A stretch of 64,000 bases of DNA from Corynebacterium aurimucosum (GCF_030408555.1 NZ_CP047048.1:2356001-2420000), one strand, 5' to 3'. Counted from the stretch's first letter, positions 10,997 through 19,391 are shown. A program made the numbers and translations. Notes: generated by a model from the letters alone, not told the origin.

Positions 10997-12272
10997 GAAG
11001 TGCGGCGGCGAGGGCGTCTTGGGCCTGACGGGCGGAGGTGACTTCGCCGTCGTTGACCAGGAAGGCGAAGGCGTAGACGCGGCCCGACTGGCCCTGGGCG
11101 GTACCGGTCAGCGCGGAAGTTCCCGTGAGGGTGCCGGTCTTGGCGCGAACAAATCCGCGCGCAGAAGAATCGTGATAGCGCTCATAGAGGGTTCCTTCGC
11201 CACCGGCAAGAGGGAGGTAGCCCAAGAGCGGGCGAAGCTCGTCGGTGGCTACGGCTTGGTCCGCGATGTGGGCGAGGAGCCCAGCGGGAATGCGGTTATC
11301 GCGGGAGAGGCCGGAGCCGTCCTTGAGGGTGACGCCGTTGACGTCGATGCCGGCGCCGCGCAGCTCGTCGAGGATGGCCATCGTGGCGCCGTCGAAGCTT
11401 GCTTCCGTGCCCTGGCCGACGGCCAGCTCGCGGGCGATGGCCTCCGCCATGACGTTGTCTGAATACTTTATTGCTTCCTGGGCGCGCAGGGCCAGTGGCT
11501 CGGACTCGCTGGTGCCGAGGACCTCGGAATTCTCGGGGGCTGAGCTTAAGTCGGCTTTGTCGGCGCCCAGGCGGGCGGCCAGCGCGCGGGCTACATCGAG
11601 GGCAGGCTCGTGGGAGCGCGGAACGTCGCCGGTCTTTTCCCCAATGCGCCCGCCATAGAGCATGGCAGGCTGGATGGGAGCGACATAGCCGCCATCGATA
11701 TTGTCATCGTCCCAGCCTGGTGCCTGGTCGGGACCGGCCCAGATGGAGGTGTCGATGGAGACTCGCGTGACGGTATCCATCTTCTGCTGGATCTGTTCCG
11801 CCAGCTCATCGAGGCGCTCGTCCGTCAGCCAGACATCGCCGGCGGCCTTGATAACAACTTCGCCCTCGTGCGCACCTGCGACCACCTCGGTGGTGAGGCG
11901 CTCTTCCTCATCGAGAGCGAGTGTTGCTGCGGCGAGGGTGAGGACCTTAGTAGCGGAGGCCGGGGTCAGCGGCTTCGCGGGCTCGCGCTCCCACAGCACC
12001 TCGTGGGTGGTGGTGTCGATGACCTGCCCGCCGAAAGTAGCTAGAGCCTTGTCTTTGCCCAGCTCATCCAACCTGGCTTTGAGCGCAACGGCGTCGATAT
12101 CGCCGGGCTCGACGGGCTGGACAAGTGTTGTGGGTTCTTCCTGCTTATAGGGCTGGCCGTGGTCCAGGTGATCGTAGGTGCGCTGGATTTCTACGCCCAC
12201 GGCGGCCGTCGCCGCCACGGCACCAGCCGTGACGAGGGCCGCAGTACTCCACCAGACATGCTTAGCTTTCAT
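10986..12272 (-). CDS. dacB: D-alanyl-D-alanine carboxypeptidase / PBP4-type (S13)
   Basis: A 428-residue penicillin-binding protein with an N-terminal membrane anchor or signal (TAALVTAGAVAATAAVGV, ~10-27). The three active-site motifs are SATK (in LTPASATKVLTLAA), SDN (in KYSDNVMAEAIARE) and KTG (in RAKTGTLTGTSALTG). It trims D-Ala from peptidoglycan stems outside the membrane. The ATG at 12272 follows TAGTCT by 8 nt, so it may be leaderless. It is divergent from ppa with a 69-nt gap. Confidence 0.93.
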   Translation of the reverse strand: MKAKHVWWSTAALVTAGAVAATAAVGVEIQRTYDHLDHGQPYKQEEPTTLVQPVEPGDIDAVALKARLDELGKDKALATFGGQVIDTTTHEVLWEREPAKPLTPASATKVLTLAAATLALDEEERLTTEVVAGAHEGEVVIKAAGDVWLTDERLDELAEQIQQKMDTVTRVSIDTSIWAGPDQAPGWDDDNIDGGYVAPIQPAMLYGGRIGEKTGDVPRSHEPALDVARALAARLGADKADLSSAPENSEVLGTSESEPLALRAQEAIKYSDNVMAEAIARELAVGQGTEASFDGATMAILDELRGAGIDVNGVTLKDGSGLSRDNRIPAGLLAHIADQAVATDELRPLLGYLPLAGGEGTLYERYHDSSARGFVRAKTGTLTGTSALTGTAQGQSGRVYAFAFLVNDGEVTSARQAQDALAAALHDF

Positions 12273-12341
12273 CGCCCTTTAGACTAGCGCGGTAGACTAA
12301 GCGGAGCACATACCAACCTAATAGTTATGGAGGATTCAGCC

Positions 12342-12815
12342 GTGAGCGTTGAAGTAACCATCGAGATCCCTAAGGGCTCCCGCAACAAGTACGAGATCGA
12401 CCACGAGACCGGCAAGGTCCACCTCGACCGCTACCTGTTCACCCCGATGGCCTACCCGGCTGACTACGGCTTCATCGACCACACCCTGGGTGAGGATGGC
12501 GACCCGCTGGACGCACTGGTCATCCTCCCGGAGCCGGTCTTCCCCGGCGTTGTCGTAGAGGCTCGTGTCCTCGGCGTGTTCAAGATGACCGACGAGGCCG
12601 GTGGCGACGACAAGCTGCTCGCCGTCGTCGATGACCCGCGCTGGGAGCGCTACCAGGACATCAACGATGTGGAACAGCACATCAAGGATGAGATCGAGCA
12701 CTTCTTCACCCGCTACAAGGACCTGGAGCCGAACAAGGAAGTTACTGGCTCCGGCTGGGGCGACAAGGCTGAGGCAGAGAAGATCCTCGAGGAAGCGAAG
12801 GCTCGCTTCAAGTAA
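12342..12815 (+). CDS. ppa: Inorganic pyrophosphatase
   Basis: A family I pyrophosphatase of 157 residues: [24 protein letters not shown], and [10 protein letters not shown] with the metal-binding aspartates. An ATG at 12327 opens the frame, but it lies inside TATGGAGG, a good ribosome site for the GTG at 12342, so I use the GTG. It hydrolyses PPi to drive biosynthesis in the cytosol. Promoter-like TAGACT (12293-12298) lies upstream in the divergent region shared with dacB. Confidence 0.95.
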   Translation: MSVEVTIEIPKGSRNKYEIDHETGKVHLDRYLFTPMAYPADYGFIDHTLGEDGDPLDALVILPEPVFPGVVVEARVLGVFKMTDEAGGDDKLLAVVDDPRWERYQDINDVEQHIKDEIEHFFTRYKDLEPNKEVTGSGWGDKAEAEKILEEAKARFK

Positions 12816-12850
12816 GCCGCTGCTTCCGCGTGCCAGCTAGAGCACTGTCA

Positions 12851-12916
12851 GGTACGTTTTGGTAAATAAGGGCTGAAAACCTACCAGTTTTTCGCCACTA
12901 TTTGCGAAAACGTACC
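12851..12916. repeat. 66-bp palindromic element, copy 1
   Basis: Begins GGTACGTTTTGGTAAATAAG and ends with the imperfect inverse CTATTTGCGAAAACGTACC. The 23-nt arms match at all but about five positions, and the centre GAAAAC/GTTTTTC can pair too. It has the same length and the same ends as elements at 25383 and 39755. The right arm overlaps an upstream TTG that would otherwise extend the following nuclease gene. Confidence 0.8.
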
Positions 12917-12937
12917 TTTTTCGTTCCGGGGGGAACA

Positions 12938-13777
12938 TTGATTGAGATTTATCGGGGACGCGATGTCTCCCGCGGGGCTCGGCGCAAGGGAGCCATCAAG
13001 ATTGCGAATGGCTTTTACCTCTCAAAGGAGCCAACACCGCTTCAGCTAGCACAAATCATGTCGCGTGAATGGCCTGACTTAGCGCTTGACGGCTATTCCG
13101 CCGCTCGCCGGTACTTAGAACAGCCCCTTCAATTCCCGCTCGAGTTTATTCGCGACTCCACTCTCCCATCGAGCACGTACTTTCGCAGTCGGCGGGCGCG
13201 CCCCAAGGCGCTGGGCAGCATGAACGGAGTCAATGTATGTAGTCCCCTGCAATGCATTGAGACGATGGCGCAGGAGGATGCCGTAGCCTTCATCGAAGCC
13301 TTCTTCGCCGGGCCGCACGGACGCTCGCGCATCGAGACCGAACAGCTAGACTTTCGCCGCCTGCCCAAGCACACGCGTGAAATCCTAGAGAAAGCCATCG
13401 TTGGGGCGGATAGCAAGCCGGAGCGCGACCTCACCCGAGGCCTCGAGCCGCACGTCAAGGTCCGCAACAACGTGCGGGTTGGGTCCTACCGCTGGGACTT
13501 GGTGCTAGAGGAGTACAAGGTGGCCATCGAGGTGGACGGCTATGCCTATCACAAAGGCGAGAACCGGCAGCGTTTCGAAATCGACCGCCAGAAGCTTAAC
13601 GACGCCATCCAGCGCGGCTACCGGCCCCTCCACTTCACCGCCGCCACGATTGAGCACCACCTCGACGTCGCTGTGTACCAGGTTCTCGCGGTCATACAAG
13701 GGCGGGGTGAGTTCGTGCCTCCGCCGTGGAAGTGGCACCACTACTGGCGGTGGGAAGGCGAGCGTTGGGCAGGCTAG
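12938..13777 (+). CDS. AbiEi-like / DUF559 (Vsr-fold) putative nuclease, paralogue 1
   Basis: A 279-residue protein using the TTG at 12938, which has GGGGGGAA two nt upstream and aligns with the start of its paralogue at 18488-19300. The N-terminal part (GAIKIANGFYL, ALDGYSAARRYLE) resembles AbiEi-type winged-helix domains. The C-terminal part has a PD-(D/E)XK-like pattern: PERDL, YRWDLVLEEYKVAIEVDGYAYH, then FEIDRQKLND, as in DUF559/Vsr-like endonucleases. No cognate toxin or methylase is adjacent. Length and both halves match the paralogue, so it looks intact. Its role (defence, repair or element-linked) is unknown. Confidence 0.75.
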   Translation: MIEIYRGRDVSRGARRKGAIKIANGFYLSKEPTPLQLAQIMSREWPDLALDGYSAARRYLEQPLQFPLEFIRDSTLPSSTYFRSRRARPKALGSMNGVNVCSPLQCIETMAQEDAVAFIEAFFAGPHGRSRIETEQLDFRRLPKHTREILEKAIVGADSKPERDLTRGLEPHVKVRNNVRVGSYRWDLVLEEYKVAIEVDGYAYHKGENRQRFEIDRQKLNDAIQRGYRPLHFTAATIEHHLDVAVYQVLAVIQGRGEFVPPPWKWHHYWRWEGERWAG

Positions 13778-13822
13778 CATTGCAGCTGTTCAGTCGCAAC
13801 GTGCCGACAACGAACTGGGCTG

Positions 13823-13865
13823 ACTAACGCTGCGGCTTACTAACACTGCAGCTAACTAACTACAG
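13823..13865. repeat. 16-bp direct repeats over the S41 peptidase stop
   Basis: ACTAACGCTGCGGCTT (13823-13838) is followed directly by ACTAACACTGCAGCTA (13839-13854) and a partial third unit ACTAACTACAG. The repeats cover the stop codon of the minus-strand peptidase gene and the gap after the convergent nuclease gene. Confidence 0.6.
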
Positions 13866-14785
13866 TGGGACGCGAGCCAGCCGTCGAGCTCGGATTCCGG
13901 GGCATCGGGAGCGATGGGGTCCTCGGCGAATTCCTCGCCCGTGCGCGCCTTGTCCTTGGCCGTGGTGAGCATGAGCGAGCGGCCGTCCGGATAATCCAGG
14001 ACCACGTTGGCAGAGGCGTAGCCGGCAGTCGGCTCACCGAAGGTCCGCACGTTGTCCAGCCCGCGGAAGGCCAAGAGGGTGGCTTCGGCGGAGGAGGCGG
14101 TCTCACCGTCGGTCAGCACGGCGACGGGAACGTCGAGCTTGCCGCCCGCTGTGGTGGTTGCAGTACCTCCGCCGGTCACGGAGTTTCCGTCGATGACCAC
14201 GTCAGTTGTGCCCATACGGCTGACGAAGGAGAGCGCGGTGCCATCCGGTAGCAGGGGGCTTAAGCCCGCATACATCGGCCCCATGTCGCCGCCGTCATTG
14301 CTCCGCAGATCCACCACGGCAGCGCAGGCCTCCGGGTGCGCGGCCAGACCTTGAGCGAGCGTATCGGCGTAGGCCTGGCCGTCATCGTGGCGGCCGATGG
14401 AGGGCACGGTCGCGCGCAGGACGCCGTCCTCGAAGTCGACCGAAGGCTCGGTGCTTTCGGCGGCCTTTTCCTTTTCGGTGCTAAAGACCTTGGAGTGCTT
14501 GCCGCCGGCGGCGTTGATGGCAGCATCGAGGAGCTCGGTGTTCGTGGGGTCCTCCTTGAAGGCCTCGCGTGCGCGCTGGAATTCCTCACTTTCGCCATAG
14601 ATTCCGGAGAGCGCTGCGGTATCCACCATCGCGGTATTGATGCGCTTCTCGCTGGCATTAAAAAGAAACACGGGTTTTCCGAAGAATGCCCCACCGTAAG
14701 AGGGGCCGAAGAAATACACGGCCGCAGCCACGGCGATGAGGGCAACGAGAAAAAGTCCGCCGAAGATTTTCAGTACAGTTTTCAT
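13856..14785 (-). CDS. Membrane-anchored S41-family peptidase without PDZ domain
   Basis: A 309-residue protein with one N-terminal hydrophobic segment (~5-26) placing the rest outside the membrane. The S41 (C-terminal processing protease) core is visible: GGKHSKVF (~94-101), VVDLRSNDGGDM (~157-168), DGETASSAEATLLAFRG with the nucleophile Ser231/232, and FGEPTAGYASAN. No PDZ domain is present. The ATG overlaps the stop of the FtsX permease gene (ATGA), so it is translated with the ABC transporter and may act on its substrate; that is inference. It ends in a short acidic tail with a near-terminal cysteine. Confidence 0.8.
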   Translation of the reverse strand: MKTVLKIFGGLFLVALIAVAAAVYFFGPSYGGAFFGKPVFLFNASEKRINTAMVDTAALSGIYGESEEFQRAREAFKEDPTNTELLDAAINAAGGKHSKVFSTEKEKAAESTEPSVDFEDGVLRATVPSIGRHDDGQAYADTLAQGLAAHPEACAAVVDLRSNDGGDMGPMYAGLSPLLPDGTALSFVSRMGTTDVVIDGNSVTGGGTATTTAGGKLDVPVAVLTDGETASSAEATLLAFRGLDNVRTFGEPTAGYASANVVLDYPDGRSLMLTTAKDKARTGEEFAEDPIAPDAPESELDGWLASHCS

Positions 14786-16182
14786 TCTTTTCTCCCTCCG
14801 GTTCGCAGCACGTAGCCGCGCAGGGGCTCAACAAGGATAATGGCAAGCAGCGTGACCAGCCAGCCCACGGCTAGGAATCCGAAGGCCATGAGCAGACGGC
14901 CAAGAACGTCGACATTGCTTTGTTCGACGCTGGAGAAGAACATCAGCGAGGCGATCCCGCCGCCGAAAAGGAAGCCGAAGAAGCTCAATCCCACCACAGG
15001 CCCCATGATGGTCAGGACACCGGAGCGGAACTGGAAGCCGCGCGGCACGCCCATGAGATCCAGGGAGCGGATGAGTTCCTTGTCTTCGAAGATGCCGGAG
15101 ACCTGCCCCAGAATGATGGACATGGTGGTCAGCGTGAAGCCGAAGATGAGGGTTAATAAGACACCGGTGGAGATGTCTTTGAATACCACGTTCATTCCGG
15201 GATCTTCCTTGAGCACGAGAGCCAAGGCGTCGGAGCCCAAGGGGGCGGCAACGAGAAAGCCCGCCAAATAGCCGAAGAACGCGATGGCCGCACTCCGCTT
15301 CCATGCCGGGCGCGCATTGCCCGCCACTCGCTGGCAGGCCACGAAGTGCGCGGTGCCAGGAAAGAGAGACATGATGTGTGCGCCGAGCTGCAAGATAAAA
15401 GGGGAAATGAGGTTGATGCTCATCACCATGCCAAACATGACCACGATGACCATGGCGGTCGGCGGGCCCGCCTTTCCGGAGAGCAACACACCACCGATAC
15501 CCGCGATGATGAGGAAGACGATGACGCGCCACCAGCGATAGGCCGCGGGCATCTGGCGCTTGGCCACCCCCAGGGGGCTCACGCGCACGCGCTGCATGCC
15601 GACGAGTGCCGCACCGATAGCCAACACAAAGAGCACACCGGCCACGGCTAGATAACCCCACCACGGGAGAAGAATCTCGGATACAGCAATAGAACGCATC
15701 TGGAAGTCCACCTGCGTAAAGACCGGCGCGATGAGCAGGCTGATCAGCCCACCGAGCACGATGCCGATGATGGCTTGCAGGCCCGTCTCCACGATGGCCA
15801 TGCGCTCCACCTGGCGGGAGCTCAACCCCAGAAGACGCAGGGTGGCCAGGCGCTGCTCCCGGCCGGAGGCGCCGAGGACGGCGGCTTGGGCTGTGAGGTT
15901 AAACAGCGCCGGAAGAATGAAGGCGCAGGCCAGCAGGGCCAGGGCAAACCAAGGATAAAGAAAGGCCTCCATCTCGTTGCCGAAGGCCTCCTTGAGCGCG
16001 GGCGCGGCTTCCTCGACGTGCTGGGCGCGTTGCCAAAACATCCACGTACCGCCCGCGACGAGGAAGGCAATGGCGGAACCAATGGTCAGGCTCACAATGG
16101 CCAGCAAGGAAACAATTCCTGTTCCGGAGCGCGCACGAATGGATTCGCGCTGCAGGTCAAAGACTAAAGTCGCGGTGTTCAT
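14782..16182 (-). CDS. FtsX-type ABC transporter permease
   Basis: A 466-residue membrane protein with about eight hydrophobic segments arranged as two FtsX-like halves. The coupling segments REQRLATLRLLGLSSRQV (~105-125) and ELIRSLDLMGVPRGF in the second half are the typical sequences before FtsX TM regions. It overlaps the ATPase gene upstream and the S41 peptidase gene downstream by ATGA tetranucleotides. Such permeases usually work as mechanotransmitters or exporters of lipids, peptides or drugs. The divergent two-component genes suggest stress-induced expression. Confidence 0.85.
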   Translation of the reverse strand: MNTATLVFDLQRESIRARSGTGIVSLLAIVSLTIGSAIAFLVAGGTWMFWQRAQHVEEAAPALKEAFGNEMEAFLYPWFALALLACAFILPALFNLTAQAAVLGASGREQRLATLRLLGLSSRQVERMAIVETGLQAIIGIVLGGLISLLIAPVFTQVDFQMRSIAVSEILLPWWGYLAVAGVLFVLAIGAALVGMQRVRVSPLGVAKRQMPAAYRWWRVIVFLIIAGIGGVLLSGKAGPPTAMVIVVMFGMVMSINLISPFILQLGAHIMSLFPGTAHFVACQRVAGNARPAWKRSAAIAFFGYLAGFLVAAPLGSDALALVLKEDPGMNVVFKDISTGVLLTLIFGFTLTTMSIILGQVSGIFEDKELIRSLDLMGVPRGFQFRSGVLTIMGPVVGLSFFGFLFGGGIASLMFFSSVEQSNVDVLGRLLMAFGFLAVGWLVTLLAIILVEPLRGYVLRTGGRKE

Positions 16183-16865
16183 CGGATCACCTCGAGGCGG
16201 CGGTCATCGTGGATGATGCCATCGCGAATCTCCACGCGGCGCTGCATCCAGTCGGCCACCTTCGGGTCGTGCGTGACCATGACCAGGCTCGCCCCGGACT
16301 GGCGCACGATGGTGGTCAGCATCTGCATGACCTCGTGACCCGTGGATTGGTCCAGCGCACCGGTGGGCTCGTCGGCGAAGACGACGCCCGGATTGGCCAC
16401 CAGCGCACGCGCGATAGTCACGCGCTGCGCCTGGCCACCGGACACCTGCGCCGGGCGGCGATCCGCCAGGCCGCCCAGGCCCAGCTGGTCCAGCAGCTCC
16501 ATCGCGCGCTTGCGGGCAGCACTCCGACCCATACCGTTAAGCATGGCTGGCAGCGCCACGTTATCCACGTTGCTCAGCTCCGGCAGCAATTGACCATCCT
16601 GGAAGACGAAGCCGAAGTTGCGCAGGCGGAGGCGGGAGCGGGGGCCGTCGCCAAGCGCGGAGAGCTCCTCATCTCCGTAGCGCACGCTGCCGTGCGTGGG
16701 GGTGAGCACGCCGGACATGCAGTGCAGCAGCGTGGACTTGCCGGAGCCGGACGGCCCCATGACGGCCACGAGCTCGCCCGGCGCGATGTCGAGGGAGATT
16801 CCGGCGAGCACCGGGCCGCCGCCAAAATCCTTGGTGATGTCTGTCAGGGAAAGTGTCTGTGCCAT
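16179..16865 (-). CDS. ABC transporter ATP-binding protein (LolD/MacB type)
   Basis: About 228 residues with Walker A GPSGSGKST, signature VSGGQAQRVTIARAL, Walker B VVFADEPTGALD and the H-loop VMVTHDP. This is the MacB/LolD class that pairs with FtsX permeases. I use the ATG at 16865 (MAQTLSLTDI), with GGTGGA 9 nt upstream; an in-frame ATG at 16874 is an alternative. It is the first gene of a three-gene coupled operon (ATPase, permease, S41 peptidase) divergent from the sensor kinase gene. Confidence 0.9.
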   Translation of the reverse strand: MAQTLSLTDITKDFGGGPVLAGISLDIAPGELVAVMGPSGSGKSTLLHCMSGVLTPTHGSVRYGDEELSALGDGPRSRLRLRNFGFVFQDGQLLPELSNVDNVALPAMLNGMGRSAARKRAMELLDQLGLGGLADRRPAQVSGGQAQRVTIARALVANPGVVFADEPTGALDQSTGHEVMQMLTTIVRQSGASLVMVTHDPKVADWMQRRVEIRDGIIHDDRRLEVIR

Positions 16866-16923
16866 GTCTCTCATTCCACCGTGAAGGGCCCGCAGAAAGA
16901 ACAGCCCTAGCGTTGCTCTTTAC

Positions 16924-16968
16924 GGTAGTGCCAGCACTACCCCTGTAGTCGGTGGCGCCCGTTATGCT
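16924..16968. promoter_or_regulatory. Overlapping palindromes and -10 box in ABC/two-component divergent region
   Basis: GGTAGTG-CCAG-CACTACC (16924-16941) is a perfect dyad and shares its right arm with a second one, ACTAC-CCCT-GTAGT (16936-16949). TATGCT at 16963-16968 lies 7 nt before the kinase GTG. The arrangement suggests an operator for the LuxR-type regulator encoded next door, controlling both directions; this is inference. Confidence 0.5.
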
Positions 16969-16975
16969 GAAAGCC

Positions 16976-17668
16976 GTGTTCCGAAGAAAGCCCCAGCCCG
17001 CCAACCATGAGCAACAGCAAGCACAGAAGATTGCGCAGCTCACGGCCTCGCGCCGCGCCATCGCGGATGCCTATGAGGTGGAGCGCGCACGCATCGAGCG
17101 CGACCTGCACGACGGCGCGCAGCAATACCTCGTGGCCGCGAGCATGAAGTTGGGAGAGGCACTTCTCGACGCCCCCGCAGACCTCGCCGAGCTGCTCACC
17201 GCCGCCAAGCAGGACGTGGACCGCGGCCTGCACTCCCTGCGTGCCACGGTGCACGGCATCCACCCGCAGGTCCTGCAGGATCATGGTTTGGTGGCCGCGC
17301 TTGCCGACGCTGCTTCTTCCCACGGCCCCCACGTCAGCGTCTTCGCCCCGCATCCTTTGCCAAAACTCTCCGCTTCCGTTCTGGCCTGCGGCTACTTCTT
17401 CGGCACGGAAGCTCTGACGAATGCGGCCAAGCACGCGCCCGGCGCGCCGGTCTCCGTTTTAGTGACCGCAGATGCCTCTTTAAAAATCACCGTGGTGGAT
17501 GAGGGGCCGGGCGGCGCGCAGGTTGTACAAGGCCACGGCCTAGCGGGGATGGCCGAGCGCCTCGCCGCTTTCGGCGGAGAGATGACTTTATCGTCTCCCC
17601 CGGGCGGGCCCACGAGACTGGCGTGCTCGATTCCTCTTCTTCTCGATCGCGGACAGTCAGGAGTGTAA
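16976..17668 (+). CDS. Sensor histidine kinase of the NarL class, no sensor or TM domain
   Basis: About 230 residues. The phospho-acceptor region ERARIERDLHDGAQQYLV starts near residue 40, followed by the ATPase boxes TEALTNAAKHAP (N), DEGPGG (G1) and GHGLAGMAERL (G2). No hydrophobic segment is present, so the protein is cytosolic and consists only of the HisKA_3 and HATPase parts. I place the start at the GTG at 16976, 7 nt after TATGCT (leaderless); in-frame alternatives exist at 16952 and 16964. The response regulator gene follows after 3 nt. It may sense through the ABC permease encoded divergently, which is inference. Confidence 0.85.
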   Translation: MFRRKPQPANHEQQQAQKIAQLTASRRAIADAYEVERARIERDLHDGAQQYLVAASMKLGEALLDAPADLAELLTAAKQDVDRGLHSLRATVHGIHPQVLQDHGLVAALADAASSHGPHVSVFAPHPLPKLSASVLACGYFFGTEALTNAAKHAPGAPVSVLVTADASLKITVVDEGPGGAQVVQGHGLAGMAERLAAFGGEMTLSSPPGGPTRLACSIPLLLDRGQSGV

Positions 17669-17671
17669 GAA

Positions 17672-18328
17672 ATGAGTTTGAGAATCGTGGTGGCGGATGA
17701 TTCCGCCATTCTGCGTGAGGGTCTCGCCGGCCTTCTGGAGCGCCGCGGGCATTCGATTGTGGGCCAGGCGGATTCTGCGCCGGCGCTCGAGGCGGTGGTG
17801 GACAAGCTGCGCGATGAGCTCCCGGATATCGTCATCACGGACGTGCGCATGCCACCGGCCATGGGCGATGACGGTTTGAAAGCCGCCGTGAACTTGAGAA
17901 ATGCCTACCCGGGCTTACCCGTCATGGTGCTCTCCCAGTATGTAGCCCCCGCATACGCGGTGGAGCTCTTCGACTCCCCTGATGCTGGCACCGGCTACCT
18001 TTTGAAAGACCGCGTCTCCGAGGTGCGGGACTTCCTCTCCAGCCTGGACGTGGTGGCCCAGGGCGGTACCGTCATCGATCCCACCGTGGCGCAGGCTTTA
18101 ATGAGCTCAGGGCGCAGCGGACTGGGCGAACTCACCCCGCGCGAGCGCGAGGTGCTCGAATTGATGTCGCGCGGCAAGTCCAACAAGGACATCGCCGCCG
18201 AGCTCGTCCTGTCTTCCGCCGCGGTGGCCAAGCACGTCTCCAATATCTTCACCAAGCTGCGTTTAGATCCCAGTGAAGACAACCGCCGCGTCAAGGCAAT
18301 CTTGGAGTACCTCTCCGCGCACCGCTGA
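17672..18328 (+). CDS. NarL/LuxR-family response regulator
   Basis: A 218-residue regulator. The receiver domain has RIVVADDSAILREG, the phospho-acceptor aspartate in DIVITDVRMP (~residue 54) and the conserved lysine in YLLKDR. The C-terminal LuxR-type helix-turn-helix is LTPREREVLELMSRGKSNKDIAAELVLS (split over residues ~152-179). CAGGAG lies 8 nt before the ATG. It is the partner of the preceding kinase and probably controls the divergent ABC operon. Confidence 0.92.
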   Translation: MSLRIVVADDSAILREGLAGLLERRGHSIVGQADSAPALEAVVDKLRDELPDIVITDVRMPPAMGDDGLKAAVNLRNAYPGLPVMVLSQYVAPAYAVELFDSPDAGTGYLLKDRVSEVRDFLSSLDVVAQGGTVIDPTVAQALMSSGRSGLGELTPREREVLELMSRGKSNKDIAAELVLSSAAVAKHVSNIFTKLRLDPSEDNRRVKAILEYLSAHR

Positions 18329-18410
18329 GGCCTGTGTCTGCCCACGCCGCCAAAGGCAACTTTGTCCTCTTGCGCCCACAGAAACCGCTGCGGGATGCCC
18401 GCGCTACGCT

Positions 18411-18461
18411 CACGGTAAATAAGGCCCAAATTTTCGCGATTTTCCGGCCTTATTTACCGTG
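18411..18461. repeat. 51-bp palindrome related to the 66-bp element family
   Basis: CACGGTAAATAAGGCC (18411-18426) and GGCCTTATTTACCGTG (18446-18461) are perfect 16-bp inverted arms. The GGTAAATAAG core is the same as the inner arm of the 66-bp elements, but the outer GGTACGTTTT ends are missing. It lies between the response regulator and paralogue 2 of the nuclease pair (both reading towards it) and could also serve as a bidirectional terminator. Confidence 0.7.
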
Positions 18462-18487
18462 AACGACATCAAGCACCCCTCGCACAC

Positions 18488-19300
18488 TCACACAAAGAAC
18501 CGGTGCCACATCCACGGCGGGTCCAGATACCGTTTCGTCCCTTGTGCCACCCCGCGCACCTGCTCCACCACCTTGTCTAGATGATGCTCAATCGTGGTCG
18601 CGGTGAAGTGGAGGGGCGTATAGCCGCGATGCACCACATCATTTAGCTTTTGGCGGTCAAGCTCGAACTGCCGGCGGTTTTCCCCGTGGTGATAAGCGTA
18701 GCCGTCGACCTCGATGGCAATCTTGTGCTCTTCCAAAAGGAGATCCCACCGATAGGGACCGATTTTCGCGTTGTTGAGCACTTTAAAGAAGGGCTCCAAT
18801 GCACGAGTAAGAGCTCGCTCGGGCACACTATCCGCACCGATGACTGCTTTCTCTAACACCCGCCGAGTGTGTTGCGGGAACCGCCGAAAGTCCATGGAGA
18901 GCAACTTCAGCCGCTTTTCCGCGTCCCTGCCAGACAAAAACGTTTCTAAGAACTTCACCGCATGCGTTTCTTCTATGGCCTCCACCGCCTGCAGTGGATT
19001 GCAGACGTTTATCCCGTCATAGGGGAATACCCCCTTTGGGCGGGCACGGCGACCGGCATAAAAGCGCGTATCCTCTAAGCCTTTTTCGCGAATGAGCTGC
19101 AGTGGAAAGCCAGGTTTCCGCTCAAGAAGCACCATCGCTGCGGAATATCCGTCCAACGCACTGTCTGGCCAATGCCGGCTGAGCACCTGCGCTAGCTCGT
19201 ATGCCGTTGGTTCACGCGGTAGGTACAGCCCCCGCGTAATTTTGATCGCCTCACCTTTGGCCGCTGCCGCTGCGCCTGCGCGGCCGACAATCTCCTCCAT
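18488..19300 (-). CDS. AbiEi-like / DUF559 (Vsr-fold) putative nuclease, paralogue 2
   Basis: A 270-residue paralogue of the protein at 12938-13777. The N-terminal AIKITRGLYLPREPTAYEL and ALDGYSAAMVLLE match the AbiEi-like part. The C-terminal core PERALT, PYRWDLLLEEHKIAIEVDG, YHHGENRRQFELDRQKLND and PLHFTATTIEHHLD is close to identical in the two proteins. It points back towards paralogue 1, so the two genes bracket the ABC/two-component island in inverted orientation. Acidic residues expected of a PD-(D/E)XK centre are present. Its biological role is unknown. Confidence 0.75.
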   Translation of the reverse strand: MEEIVGRAGAAAAAKGEAIKITRGLYLPREPTAYELAQVLSRHWPDSALDGYSAAMVLLERKPGFPLQLIREKGLEDTRFYAGRRARPKGVFPYDGINVCNPLQAVEAIEETHAVKFLETFLSGRDAEKRLKLLSMDFRRFPQHTRRVLEKAVIGADSVPERALTRALEPFFKVLNNAKIGPYRWDLLLEEHKIAIEVDGYAYHHGENRRQFELDRQKLNDVVHRGYTPLHFTATTIEHHLDKVVEQVRGVAQGTKRYLDPPWMWHRFFV

Positions 19301-19391
19301 TTAGCCCCCTCCGATTGATTACCCCACCCCGTACTCCTCACAGTAAAGTGCCCCAACCAGTCCCGCAAGAAAACCCCGTAAGCTGGTGCGC

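Noticed and set aside
12902..12937. Extended N-terminus (TTG at 12902) for the first DUF559 protein
   Set aside because: It would start inside the palindrome arm; the TTG at 12938 has a ribosome site and aligns with the paralogue start.
18411..18461. Simple intrinsic terminator for the response regulator gene
   Set aside because: The 16-bp arms share GGTAAATAAG with the 66-bp element family, there is no U-tract, and it starts 83 bp after the stop; listed as a repeat, with termination only as a possible side function.
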